NCBI GenBank assembly: GCA_031430595.1
Contig: JANPBU010000013.1
Span: 186,001 to 250,000 of the forward strand
DNA: 64,000 bases
Origin: JANNBN01 sp031430595
GTDB lineage: Bacteria > Actinomycetota > Acidimicrobiia > Acidimicrobiales > JANYDT01
Direction of reading: 5' to 3'
Shown here in pieces: positions 52,549-60,331 of the stretch; the first letter of the stretch is position 1; every line of letters begins with the position of its first letter. Made by a program: the position numbers and the translations under genes. The notes under the pieces are model-generated. The model was given only the letters and a program-made list of their open reading frames with translations, was not told the DNA's origin and ran no database searches.

Positions 52549-53151
52549 TCAAACCAACAATGCGACCAGGCTGGTGAACGCTCGGGCTCGATGCGAAATG
52601 AGCTGTTTTGCTTCAGACGGTGCAACAGCGAATGTTTGTGGGGCCAGTTCATCGGCCACAAACACCGGGTCGTACCCAAAGCCACCGCTGCCCATCAGTT
52701 GTAACGAGATGTAACCTTCGACCCGGCCCTCGGCGAACACCTCGCGACCATCAGGAAAGCTCACTAACGCGACCGTTACAAACGCCGCCCGTCGAGCTTC
52801 TGGAGTGAGCGCCCCTACCAACCTAAGTTCGCTGAGTAAGTAGTTCACATTGTCTGCGTAACTAGCGTTTTCCCCGGCAAATCGGGCCGCGTAAATGCCC
52901 GGTCGACCATCAAGGGCCTCAACAAACAGGCCAGTATCGTCGGCGACCGCCGCCGTGCCGGTTGCTGTGCACAACGCCCGGGCCTTTAGCCGGGCGTTTC
53001 CGGTGAGTGAGTCAGCATCTTCCACAACGTCTTGAACCCATTCTGGGCGCGGCAGAACGCGTATATTGGGGGCGAGTCGTTGTAGAAGTTCGTTGATTTC
53101 GTCAACCTTGTGTGGGTTGGCCGAAGCCATAACGAGCTCAATCACGCTCAT
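52549..53151 (-). CDS. rdgB: RdgB/HAM1 non-canonical purine NTP pyrophosphatase
   Basis: This 200-residue protein starts at ATG 53151. The family motifs are MASANPHKVDEINELL (SxNxxK), AVADDTGLFVEALDGRPGIYAARFAG (DDSGL-type) and GFGYDPVFVADE, with a terminal SHRARAF. It hydrolyses dITP, ITP and XTP to keep damaged purines out of DNA. It lies 4 bp after rph on the same strand, a pairing common in actinobacteria. Confidence 0.95.
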   Translation of the reverse strand: MSVIELVMASANPHKVDEINELLQRLAPNIRVLPRPEWVQDVVEDADSLTGNARLKARALCTATGTAAVADDTGLFVEALDGRPGIYAARFAGENASYADNVNYLLSELRLVGALTPEARRAAFVTVALVSFPDGREVFAEGRVEGYISLQLMGSGGFGYDPVFVADELAPQTFAVAPSEAKQLISHRARAFTSLVALLV

Positions 53152-53155
53152 ATGT

Positions 53156-53929
53156 TCAACGAGGGTCGAGTGCTCGGGGCGCTGGCGCAACTGCGAGGAT
53201 GGCACGTTGGGCCGAAATGATTTGTTGGATACCAGCCTCACCAAGAATCAGCATTTCATTCAAGACGCTTCGCCCAAATGTTCGACCTTCCGCCGTGCCC
53301 TGCAATTCGGTGAACTCGCCGGTGCCAGTCATCACTACGTTCATGTCGACATCGGCGGTTGAGTCTTCTGAGTAGTCAAGGTCGAGCATCGGTACTCCCG
53401 CCACCACACCAACAGAAATGGCTGCGCACTCGGTAAGCAGCGGGTGGGTCGTGAGCGAACCTTGTTGCATAAGGCGGGTACATGCGTCGTGAAGCGCAAC
53501 ATAGGCACCGCAAATCGATGCAGTTCGGGTTCCACCGTCGGCTTGCAGCACGTCACAATCGAGAAGGATTTGGCGTTCGCCCAGTGCCCTCATATCGGTC
53601 ACGCTTCGAAGTGCTCGCCCGATGAGCCGCTGAATTTCTTGGGTTCGACCCGATTGCTTTCCTTTTGCGGCTTCTCGCGTAACTCGTTCTGGTGAGCTGC
53701 CTGGCAACATCGAGTATTCCGCGGTAACCCAGCCCTTTTGAGACCCCTTCATCCAACGCGGTACGTCTTCGTCGACCGACGCAGTGCACAAGACTTGCGT
53801 TCGACCAAACGAAACGAGCACCGAGCCGGAAGCGAATTCGGTGAAGTCGCGTTGGAATGTGAGTGGTCGAAGGTCTGAAACTGTTCGTTCGTAACTACGA
53901 AGGGGGGTCTTAAGAGGGGAAGTTGTCAT
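53156..53929 (-). CDS. rph: Ribonuclease PH
   Basis: This 257-residue protein has the phosphorolytic exoribonuclease pattern: LRPLTFQRDFTEFASGSVLVSFG, TAEYSMLPGSSPERVTREA, SGRTQEIQRLIGRALR, and LLDCDVLQADGGTRTASICG with the catalytic acids, then DLDYSEDSTADVDMNVVMT. It trims tRNA 3' ends using phosphate. It is followed by rdgB, and both are convergent with the pseudouridine synthase gene. Confidence 0.96.
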   Translation of the reverse strand: MTTSPLKTPLRSYERTVSDLRPLTFQRDFTEFASGSVLVSFGRTQVLCTASVDEDVPRWMKGSQKGWVTAEYSMLPGSSPERVTREAAKGKQSGRTQEIQRLIGRALRSVTDMRALGERQILLDCDVLQADGGTRTASICGAYVALHDACTRLMQQGSLTTHPLLTECAAISVGVVAGVPMLDLDYSEDSTADVDMNVVMTGTGEFTELQGTAEGRTFGRSVLNEMLILGEAGIQQIISAQRAILAVAPAPRALDPR

Positions 53930-53982
53930 TCCGCAAGGTTAGTTCGCGACCCAGTCACTCAAGGGAGAGCCTGTGAGAGCCG

Positions 53983-55287
53983 ATGGATAGCGCAATGCCA
54001 GTCATGTCCGCGTTCGATGTGCGTCACCTTTCCCGCCGAAGCGGGTTTGGGGCCACGCCCGCGCAATTGGCGACGTATGTGGGGCAGGAACGCGGCGTTG
54101 TGGTCGATCTCTTTTTGAATGCACCTCGCGCTGCACTTACCGTTCCGGCACTGTCACCCGGCGATTCTGACTACACGCAGCTCACCGTGATTCGGCGGTG
54201 GTGGTTACAGCGCATGGTCGACGTACCCAATCCTATTGAAGAAAAGCTCACGTTGTTTTGGCACAACCTCATGCCAACCTCGTATTGGAAGGTGCCCCGC
54301 CCCGACCTGCTACTGGCTCAAAATATGACGCTGCGAGATGGTGCGTTTGGAAGTATCGCAGCGCTGGTGAAGGCGATAGCGGTCGACGCATCGATGTTGC
54401 GCTATCTCGACAACGCCGAAAATGTTGCAGGTGCACCGAACGAAAACTTTGCACGCGAACTTATGGAACTGTTTACGTTAGGTGTTGATAACGGGTACAC
54501 CCAGGCCGATGTTGTTGACTCGGCTCGCGCATGGAGTGGATACACGCTGAACGCAAGCGGTGTCTCGGTATTTGACCCGAACACCCATGATGGCGGTCTT
54601 AAGACCATTTTCGGTAAGACCCAGGCGTGGAAGGGTCCGGAGCTGATCGATGAGATTTTGACCGGTAGCCGGGCGGTCGCCTCGTCACAGTTTTTGGCGA
54701 AACGATTCTGGGCGTTTTATGCGCGGCCGAGTGAAGATGCTGCCTTGATTGCGTCGCTTGCTACTGACCTTCGTTCGGTTGGAATGAACACTCGAGAGTT
54801 TTTGCGGCTGATGTTCAAACGAGACGAGTTTTATGCTGAACCGTGTCGCAATACGCTGGTTCGAAGCCCGATTGAGTGGGGTGTTGCGTTGCTTCGAAGC
54901 ACCCAGCTTGGGGTGAGCGCAACCGGTCTTGATTGGGCGCTTGCTGCACTCGGGCAGGTGCCGTTTGAACCTCCAAGTGTGTCGGGTTGGAAACCAAACC
55001 AGTACTGGATTACTGAAGCAGCACTTTGGAAAAAGGCAGCCATGGCAAGCATTATTGGTTGGACAGCTAACTCTGCGGGCTTTCTTTCTTCAATCGAAGC
55101 TGCTGATGTCGCAACCGCCGTTCAGGTTGGTCTCGACGCATTCGGAACCCCTTCAGTTTCGAATACCACACGGTCGGCGCTCGAAGGTATTTTGCGGTCG
55201 AATCGTGACCCCGGAATTGGCGGCTCAGGACAACGGTCGAATCTGGTTCGTGCCATCGCTCTCACTCCAGAATTTCAGCTCGCATGA
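53983..55287 (+). CDS. DUF1800 family protein
   Basis: This 434-residue protein (alternative start ATG 53995) has the DUF1800 pattern: HLSRRSGFGATPAQL, KLTLFWHNLMPTS, YLDNAENVAGAPNENFARELMELFTLG and YTQADVVDSARAWSGYTL, each with conserved Trp/His/Asn. The family is usually encoded next to DUF1501 and thought to act at the cell surface, with no proven activity. Its stop codon overlaps the DUF1501 start (ATGA). That junction has been tandemly duplicated. Confidence 0.9.
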   Translation: MDSAMPVMSAFDVRHLSRRSGFGATPAQLATYVGQERGVVVDLFLNAPRAALTVPALSPGDSDYTQLTVIRRWWLQRMVDVPNPIEEKLTLFWHNLMPTSYWKVPRPDLLLAQNMTLRDGAFGSIAALVKAIAVDASMLRYLDNAENVAGAPNENFARELMELFTLGVDNGYTQADVVDSARAWSGYTLNASGVSVFDPNTHDGGLKTIFGKTQAWKGPELIDEILTGSRAVASSQFLAKRFWAFYARPSEDAALIASLATDLRSVGMNTREFLRLMFKRDEFYAEPCRNTLVRSPIEWGVALLRSTQLGVSATGLDWALAALGQVPFEPPSVSGWKPNQYWITEAALWKKAAMASIIGWTANSAGFLSSIEAADVATAVQVGLDAFGTPSVSNTTRSALEGILRSNRDPGIGGSGQRSNLVRAIALTPEFQLA

Positions 55288-55356
55288 ACAATCAAAAACA
55301 GCCAGCTCGCATGAACAATCAGAAACAGCCAGCTGGCATGAACACTCAGACTCCTG
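55276..55356 (+). repeat. 27-bp tandem repeat spanning the DUF1800 stop / DUF1501 start
   Basis: Three copies start at 55276, 55303 and 55330. Each begins CAGCT(C/G)GCATGAAC and carries the same ATGA junction. The first copy supplies the DUF1800 stop. The second and third provide extra in-frame ATG codons (55311, 55338) for DUF1501. Confidence 0.85.
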
Positions 55357-57176
55357 ACTACTCGGACGGTGCTGAGGAGATGGTTTCTGCGCCACGACTC
55401 CAGCTTTCGGCCGAAGAGCAAGCCCTCATTCAGCCCGCGATTGATCGTTTCGCGGGTCAGCAACTCGATCGAATTCTCGGATCCCTTGATCGGTTAGGTG
55501 AAGCTGCGTTGAGTCGTCGTCGGGCCCTACAAATCGCTACAGGGATTGCGGCCGGGACGATTGCATCGACTAAACTTTCACCCCTTCGACGTCTACTCGG
55601 TATCGATTCTGCGGGTGCAGCGACGAATGACGGCATCGTGGTGCTCGTGTACCTCGACGGTGGAAATGATGGGCTGAACACGTTGGTTCCGCTAACCAAT
55701 TCGTTGTATCCGACACTTCGCCGAACGTTGGCGATTAACGGGGCAACCACTCTTCCGATCAACGCTGATTACGGCCTCAACCCGGCATTACCATATGTAC
55801 ACAGTCAGTACACGAGCGGACGAGTTGCAGTCATTCGGGGTCTCGGTTACGGCCCAGCAAACCTCAGCCACTTTACGTCGATTGACCATTGGCATAATGG
55901 GTTCGGTGCCGCAAATGGTCCGTTGCAAGCTGTTCCGCATTCCGGTTGGATTGGTCGTTACACCGACACGCTTGGTACGGCGAATCCGTTTGCGGCAGCG
56001 ACTATGGGTACGCAGGTTCCGCTGTCGATGCGAGGCCTATCGAGTTCGGCATTGCTCATTCCGACGCAAGAAGAAACGCTGCTCGGGTCACGCCCAAACG
56101 AACTCAACGATGCCTGGCTGGTTGAGGCATTGCGCCAAATTGACGTTGGTGGAACCGGCGCCGGGCCCCTGGCGAACCTGTTGGCCTCTACCGGTGTTCG
56201 GGCTACGCGTGCTGCATCGGGGGCGACCAGCACCTGGAACAATGCGGTTGGCACGGCGATTGGTCGTCAGCTACACATGGCAGCGAACCTCATCAATGCA
56301 AACTTAGGAACACGCGTGATCACCGTTGCGCTTGACGGTTTTGACACGCATGCCGGTCAGCGACCGATTCACCAGAGGCTGCTGAGTGAGCTTGACACGG
56401 CGTTGCAGGGCTTCTTCCAACGTGTTGCACCAGAGCATGCGCGCAAGGTTACGGTTGTGACGTATTCCGAGTTTGGGCGACGAGCCAGGGCGAACGATTC
56501 GGACGGCACCGATCACGGCACGTCTTCAATTGCGATGGTGATGGGGGCAAACGTTTCCGGAGGTTTGTATGGTGATGACCCGGGGCTTTCCAACCTTGAT
56601 GCAAACGGTAACCCGCAGGTCGTGCACGACTTCCGCCGATTGTATGCGTCGTTACTTCAGGGTTGGTTGTTAGCTGACCCCGCTCAGATTCTTGGTGCCA
56701 CGCACAACCCGTTCCCGTTGTTCGCGGCGGCACCCGGAATTGTGCCGGTACCCACGACCATTGGTGCTTCCACCACGACCGTTGCCGGTTCAACGTCAAC
56801 AACCATTGCAACTCCAACAACTGTTGCCGGGGCGACGACTTCAATCACGGTAGGTGCGACAGTGCCTCCGCCGACGACGGTGCCCGTTCCAGCGCCTGTT
56901 TCGATAACAGTTCTCGGTGTCCCGCTTTCGCTGAGGGCGACTCGATTCGTCGTTGAACGACCAGCGGGAATTATCAACGACTGGCTTGCTGTCGCTGCCG
57001 TTGGAAGCCCCCCAGAGACGTACATTTCCCGAAAGATGCTTCCTGGAAAAGGCGCGAACAGCGGATCATCTGCTGTGATTGCGCTTGCGATGCCGCCGGC
57101 TGGAAGCTACGAAATTCGGTACTTCTCGTCGACACCAGCACTACTGGCGGCTGTAACAATTCCCGTCTCTGACTAA
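55284..57176 (+). CDS. DUF1501 family protein, Tat-type signal and C-terminal extra domain
   Basis: This protein has up to 630 residues (starts at 55284, 55311 or 55338). A twin-arginine-like segment SRRRALQIATGIAAGTIA (about residues 73-90) points to Tat export. The DUF1501 core has IVVLVYLDGGNDGLNTLVP, LSHFTSIDHWHNGF and VTYSEFGRRARANDSDGTDHG, resembling the alkaline-phosphatase/sulfatase superfamily. A Thr/Val-rich linker (about 485-540) leads to a beta-rich C-terminal domain of about 90 residues. It is coupled to DUF1800 and lies upstream of four pilin genes. Confidence 0.9.
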   Translation: MNNQKQPARMNNQKQPAGMNTQTPDYSDGAEEMVSAPRLQLSAEEQALIQPAIDRFAGQQLDRILGSLDRLGEAALSRRRALQIATGIAAGTIASTKLSPLRRLLGIDSAGAATNDGIVVLVYLDGGNDGLNTLVPLTNSLYPTLRRTLAINGATTLPINADYGLNPALPYVHSQYTSGRVAVIRGLGYGPANLSHFTSIDHWHNGFGAANGPLQAVPHSGWIGRYTDTLGTANPFAAATMGTQVPLSMRGLSSSALLIPTQEETLLGSRPNELNDAWLVEALRQIDVGGTGAGPLANLLASTGVRATRAASGATSTWNNAVGTAIGRQLHMAANLINANLGTRVITVALDGFDTHAGQRPIHQRLLSELDTALQGFFQRVAPEHARKVTVVTYSEFGRRARANDSDGTDHGTSSIAMVMGANVSGGLYGDDPGLSNLDANGNPQVVHDFRRLYASLLQGWLLADPAQILGATHNPFPLFAAAPGIVPVPTTIGASTTTVAGSTSTTIATPTTVAGATTSITVGATVPPPTTVPVPAPVSITVLGVPLSLRATRFVVERPAGIINDWLAVAAVGSPPETYISRKMLPGKGANSGSSAVIALAMPPAGSYEIRYFSSTPALLAAVTIPVSD

Positions 57177-57341
57177 GCGGCCAAACGGACCACCGCCTGT
57201 GTTTGGACGTGGGCCGGCTGGACCATTGTCGTCGCTAGGAGTAGTCGGATCATTAAGTCAGATGATGGTCACGACCATTGCTACCTCGAAAGTACGAGCA
57301 TCCACCTGCAGGTTTTTTCCTGCGAAACAAAGGAACACTGA

Positions 57342-57536
57342 ATGCTCGAACTATTCGTTTCACTACAAACTCTTGTTGGCGTTCGTAAAGCCAGCATCGA
57401 AGAACACGGGGCTACTGGCGTTCAATACGCAGCCGGAGTCGGTCTCTTTGCCTTAGCGATGATCGGCGCATTTTGGCTCTTCGATCGTGACGAACGAACG
57501 GCATTCAACATCACGGCGAACACCCTTCCGGCCTGA
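57342..57536 (+). CDS. Diverged Flp-type pilin paralogue
   Basis: This 64-residue protein aligns end to end with the three pilins that follow (MLELFVSLQTL start, NTLP end). It is much changed in the core: HGATGVQYAAGVGLFALAMIGAFWLF. The conserved Glu5 of mature Flp pilins is Gln here, and the middle of the leader also differs. Glu5 is normally needed for pilus assembly and N-methylation, so this copy may be non-polymerising, a minor subunit or decaying. A ribosome site AAAGGA precedes it. Confidence 0.75.
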   Translation: MLELFVSLQTLVGVRKASIEEHGATGVQYAAGVGLFALAMIGAFWLFDRDERTAFNITANTLPA

Positions 57537-57628
57537 TGATATCTGCGGTCGGCCCATTCGGACCACTTTCACGAAAAACGGATAGGTCGAACGAATCATT
57601 ACGACCACCCAGACGAACGAGTTCACCA

Positions 57629-57666
57629 ACTTTCAGGATGGCCCCTGCCACCGAAGGTCCGAAAGT
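57629..57666 (+). promoter_or_regulatory. Structured leader upstream of pilin 2
   Basis: ACTTTC pairs with GAAAGT, enclosing an inner GGCC/GGTC stem, 55 bp before the pilin start. The same structure recurs at 58573-58610, with the inner pair changed to GGCC/GGCC, a wobble-compatible change. It may be an RNA element or a protein site. Confidence 0.5.
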
Positions 57667-57720
57667 ACATACATCGCAGACAGGTAACACCCCAACCTGC
57701 CAAACAATAAGGAACCCTAA

Positions 57721-57915
57721 ATGCTTGAACTTTTCGTTTCACTACAAACCCTCATCGCCGGCCGCAAAGCCGAAATCGAAGAGCGCGGCGCAACCGCAGT
57801 TGAATACGCACTGATGGTCGGCCTGATCGCCGTCGCAATCATCGGCGCAGTCTCACTTCTTGGTAACAAGCTGAAGACATCGTTCAACTCAATCTCAAAC
57901 ACCCTTCCAGGCTGA
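57721..57915 (+). CDS. Flp family type IVb pilin (copy 2)
   Basis: This 64-residue prepilin has a 23-residue leader ending EERG and a mature part beginning ATAVEYALMVGLIAVAIIGA. Cleavage after Gly by a TadV-type prepilin peptidase leaves Glu5 in the mature 41-residue pilin. The rest is the short hydrophilic tail NKLKTSFNSISNTLPG. Flp pilins build adhesive tight-adherence pili. An AAGGA site precedes the start, and its own terminator follows at 57969-57999. Confidence 0.93.
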   Translation: MLELFVSLQTLIAGRKAEIEERGATAVEYALMVGLIAVAIIGAVSLLGNKLKTSFNSISNTLPG

Positions 57916-57968
57916 TCCTGCCCCGGGCAAACCCTGGGTCGGCACCAACCGCCTACAAATCGAAACAA

Positions 57969-57999
57969 AACGAGCCCCGGCCAACCGCCGGGGCTCGTT
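57969..57999 (+). terminator. Terminator after pilin 2
   Basis: AACGAGCCCCGGC pairs with GCCGGGGCTCGTT around a short CAAC-type loop, followed by TTCATTTC. It is the first of three near-identical hairpins, one after each of pilins 2, 3 and 4. Confidence 0.85.
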
Positions 58000-58178
58000 C
58001 ATTTCATCTGCACACAGAGCATCGATTCGCGAGGACCAACCCCCCATAAACCGCGTGGGCCAAACGAACCATTCCTCTGCACACGGGAAGTGGAATCATC
58101 AATTTTCGGGATACCGAGCCCTCCTGAAAACCCGAAGGTGTTTACAGCTCGCACCGTTACCCACCAAAGGAACCCCAA

Positions 58179-58373
58179 ATGCTTGAACTTTTCGTTTCAC
58201 TTCAAAACTTCGTCGCCGGCCGCAAAGCCGAAATCGAAGAACGTGGCGCAACCGCAGTTGAATACGCACTCATGGTCGGCCTGATCGCCGTCGCAATCAT
58301 CGGCGCAGTCTCCCTTCTTGGCAACAAGATCAAGAAGTCGTTCAACTCGGTCTCAAACACCCTCCCAGGCTGA
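58179..58373 (+). CDS. Flp family type IVb pilin (copy 3)
   Basis: This 64-residue prepilin is nearly identical to copy 2, with LQNFVAGRKAEIEERG as leader and ATAVEYALMVGLIAVAIIGAV as mature start. Glu5 is kept, and the tail reads NKIKKSFNSVSNTLPG. It has its own terminator at 58437-58462. The upstream region differs from that of copies 2 and 4, so its expression may differ. Confidence 0.93.
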   Translation: MLELFVSLQNFVAGRKAEIEERGATAVEYALMVGLIAVAIIGAVSLLGNKIKKSFNSVSNTLPG

Positions 58374-58436
58374 TCCCATCGCAGGCGAACCCGGCACCGG
58401 AACCCGGCACCGGAACCACCCGCCTACAAATCGAAA

Positions 58437-58462
58437 CAAAACGAGCCCCGGCAACACGCCGG
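58437..58462 (+). terminator. Terminator after pilin 3
   Basis: A GAGCCCCGGC / GCCGGGGCTTG hairpin with loop AACAC-type is followed by TTTATTTC. It is a near copy of the hairpins after pilins 2 and 4. Confidence 0.85.
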
Positions 58463-58572
58463 GGCTTGTTTATTTCATCTGTACACAGAGCATCGATTCG
58501 TGAGGACCACCCCCCCGCAAAACTTATAGGCCAAACGAACTATTACGACCACACAGACGCACGAGTTCACCA

Positions 58573-58610
58573 ACTTTCAGGATGGCCTCCGCCGCCAAAG
58601 GCCCGAAAGT
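58573..58610 (+). promoter_or_regulatory. Structured leader upstream of pilin 4
   Basis: This has the same layout as at 57629-57666: outer ACTTTC/GAAAGT and inner GGCC/GGCC, ending 54 bp before the pilin start. Flanking sequence is also duplicated, so conservation partly reflects recent copying. Confidence 0.5.
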
Positions 58611-58663
58611 ACATACATCACCCAGCAGGTACACCCCATCTGCCAAACAAAAAGGAACCCCAA

Positions 58664-58858
58664 ATGCTCGAACTATTCGTATCACTACAAACCCTCATCG
58701 CCGGCCGCAAAGCCGAAATCGAAGAGCGCGGCGCAACCGCAGTTGAATACGCACTCATGGTCGGCCTGATCGCCGTCGCAATCATCGGCGCAGTCTCACT
58801 TCTTGGTAACAAGATCAAGAGCTCGTTCAACACCATCTCAAACACCCTTCCAGGCTGA
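58664..58858 (+). CDS. Flp family type IVb pilin (copy 4)
   Basis: This 64-residue prepilin differs from copy 2 only in the tail (NKIKSSFNTISNTLPG versus NKLKTSFNSISNTLPG). The leader, the cleavage site (G before ATAVEY) and the hydrophobic helix are the same. Its upstream block of about 130 bp duplicates that of copy 2, so it arose by block duplication. No tad secretion genes lie in the window, so assembly machinery must be encoded elsewhere. Confidence 0.93.
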   Translation: MLELFVSLQTLIAGRKAEIEERGATAVEYALMVGLIAVAIIGAVSLLGNKIKSSFNTISNTLPG

Positions 58859-58914
58859 TCCTGCCCCGGGCAAAATCCGGGACCGGTACCAACCGGAGAT
58901 CAGAACAGAAACAA

Positions 58915-58945
58915 AACAAGCCCCGGCAACACGCCGGGGCTTGTT
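58915..58945. terminator. Terminator after pilin 4
   Basis: AACAAGCCCCGGC pairs with GCCGGGGCTTGTT around AACAC, followed by CATTTCG. It lies between pilin 4 and the convergent cysM gene and may serve both. Confidence 0.85.
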
Positions 58946-58987
58946 CATTTCGTTTGGTGTTCGTGGTAATCGGCCGAATCGTAAGTA

Positions 58988-59962
58988 CTAGAAGTAAATG
59001 ACTTTCTTCGCTCGTTCGGTGACCTCGTCGATATCGTCGGTGTAAGCGCCGGTCGACAGGTACTTCCATCCGCCGTCGCACACGATGGTGACGATGACTC
59101 CTTCTTGTATTTCAGCTGCGCACTTAATAGCTGCGGCCATAATTGCCCCAGATGAAATGCCAGCGAAGATGCCAGCTTCTCGAACCATGCGGCGGGTGAC
59201 TTCGATTGACTCTTTCGGGCCGATGACTTTTTTCCGGTCGAGCAGGTCAAACCCGTTATTATCGGTGAAGATCGGTGGGATGTACCCGTCGTCGAGGTTG
59301 CGTAATCCGTCAACCATTTCGCCGCTGGGGGGCTCGACGGCCCAAACCTGAATGTTGGGGTTCATTTGCTTCAGGAAGGTTCCTACGCCGATGAGGGTGC
59401 CACTGGTGCCTAGCCCGGCGAGGAAGTGGGTGATCTCTGGGCAGTCGCGCCAAATTTCGGGCCCGGTGCCTTCCATATGGGCTTTCGGGTTCGCCGGGTT
59501 CGCGTACTGATAGAGGAATACCCAGTCAGGGTTTTCGGCTGCGATTTTGTGGGCCATCTTGACGGCACCGTTTGAGCCTTGCGACGCCGGAGACTCGATG
59601 ATTTCGGCACCAAACACCTCAAGCATTTGGCGCCGTTCTGGCGTCACGTTTCCGGGCATGACGATTTTGATCGTGTAACCCTTGAGGCAGCAGATCATGG
59701 CCATGGCGATGCCGGTATTTCCCGACGATGGTTCAATGAGGATCGACCCTGGTTTCAGTCGACCGTCTTTTTCGGCTTCCTCAATCATGGAAAGCGCAAT
59801 TCGGTCTTTGACTGAACCGGCCGGGTTGTTACCTTCGAGCTTTGCGAGAATGCGAACTCGTGGATTTGGTGACAGCACCGACACGTCGACTAGCGGCGTG
59901 TTACCGATGAGATCGAGGGCGCTGCTGGCAATCACTTCTGGGCTCGCATCAGACGGCTCCAC
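58988..59962 (-). CDS. cysM: Cysteine synthase CysM (CysO-dependent type)
   Basis: This PLP enzyme of about 324 residues has LDLIGNTPLVDVSVL, the PLP Lys in NPAGSVKDRIALSM, the substrate loop PSSGNTGIAMAM, the GTSGTL phosphate-binding loop and a C-terminus with WKYLSTGAYTDD. The last motif matches the mycobacterial CysM, which uses thiocarboxylated CysO as sulfur donor and O-phosphoserine as acceptor. The start is uncertain: GTG 59962 (overlapping cysO by 14 bp), GTG 59935 and ATG 59998 are all possible. It is the last gene of the mec-cysO-cysM operon. Confidence 0.93.
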   Translation of the reverse strand: MEPSDASPEVIASSALDLIGNTPLVDVSVLSPNPRVRILAKLEGNNPAGSVKDRIALSMIEEAEKDGRLKPGSILIEPSSGNTGIAMAMICCLKGYTIKIVMPGNVTPERRQMLEVFGAEIIESPASQGSNGAVKMAHKIAAENPDWVFLYQYANPANPKAHMEGTGPEIWRDCPEITHFLAGLGTSGTLIGVGTFLKQMNPNIQVWAVEPPSGEMVDGLRNLDDGYIPPIFTDNNGFDLLDRKKVIGPKESIEVTRRMVREAGIFAGISSGAIMAAAIKCAAEIQEGVIVTIVCDGGWKYLSTGAYTDDIDEVTERAKKVIYF

Positions 59963-60233
59963 CTGCGACGGCGGGAAGGATCGTGATTGAGTCACCATCT
60001 TTGAGGGGTGCTTCGAGTTTGCCGATGTACCGAACATCGTCGTCGTTCAGGTACACGTTGACGAAACGGTGAAGTTCGCCCTCGGGGGTGACGATTTGGC
60101 CGGCGATTCCGGGAAATTGGGTAACCAGGTCGGTGATGACATCGCCGACCGTTTCACCGGTTGATGACACCTTTGACTGCCCACCCGTGTGGGGGCGCAT
60201 GATGGTAGGGATTCGGACGTCGACTGCAGCCAT
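59949..60233 (-). CDS. cysO: CysO-like sulfur carrier protein
   Basis: This 94-residue beta-grasp protein has the pattern DVRIPTIMRPHTGGQSKV, HRFVNVYLNDDDVRYIGKL and DGDSITILPAVAGGAV. Sulfur carriers end in GG, whose last Gly is thiocarboxylated. Here two extra residues (Ala-Val) follow the GG, so a protease step would be needed first. The JAMM protease encoded upstream is the obvious candidate. It lies between mec and cysM on the same strand. Confidence 0.93.
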   Translation of the reverse strand: MAAVDVRIPTIMRPHTGGQSKVSSTGETVGDVITDLVTQFPGIAGQIVTPEGELHRFVNVYLNDDDVRYIGKLEAPLKDGDSITILPAVAGGAV

Positions 60234-60331
60234 GTGGCGTTGCTCCTGGCGGGAAATGAATCGGTTTCGGCGATACCCGATCAGGTTAGTCGGGAATCAG
60301 TTCTAGGTGGTAGTGACTTCCGTCGTAATGC

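Noticed and set aside
57585..58945. Regularly spaced repeats that could suggest a CRISPR-like array
   Set aside because: The repeats are whole pilin genes with leaders and terminators, not short repeats with spacers.
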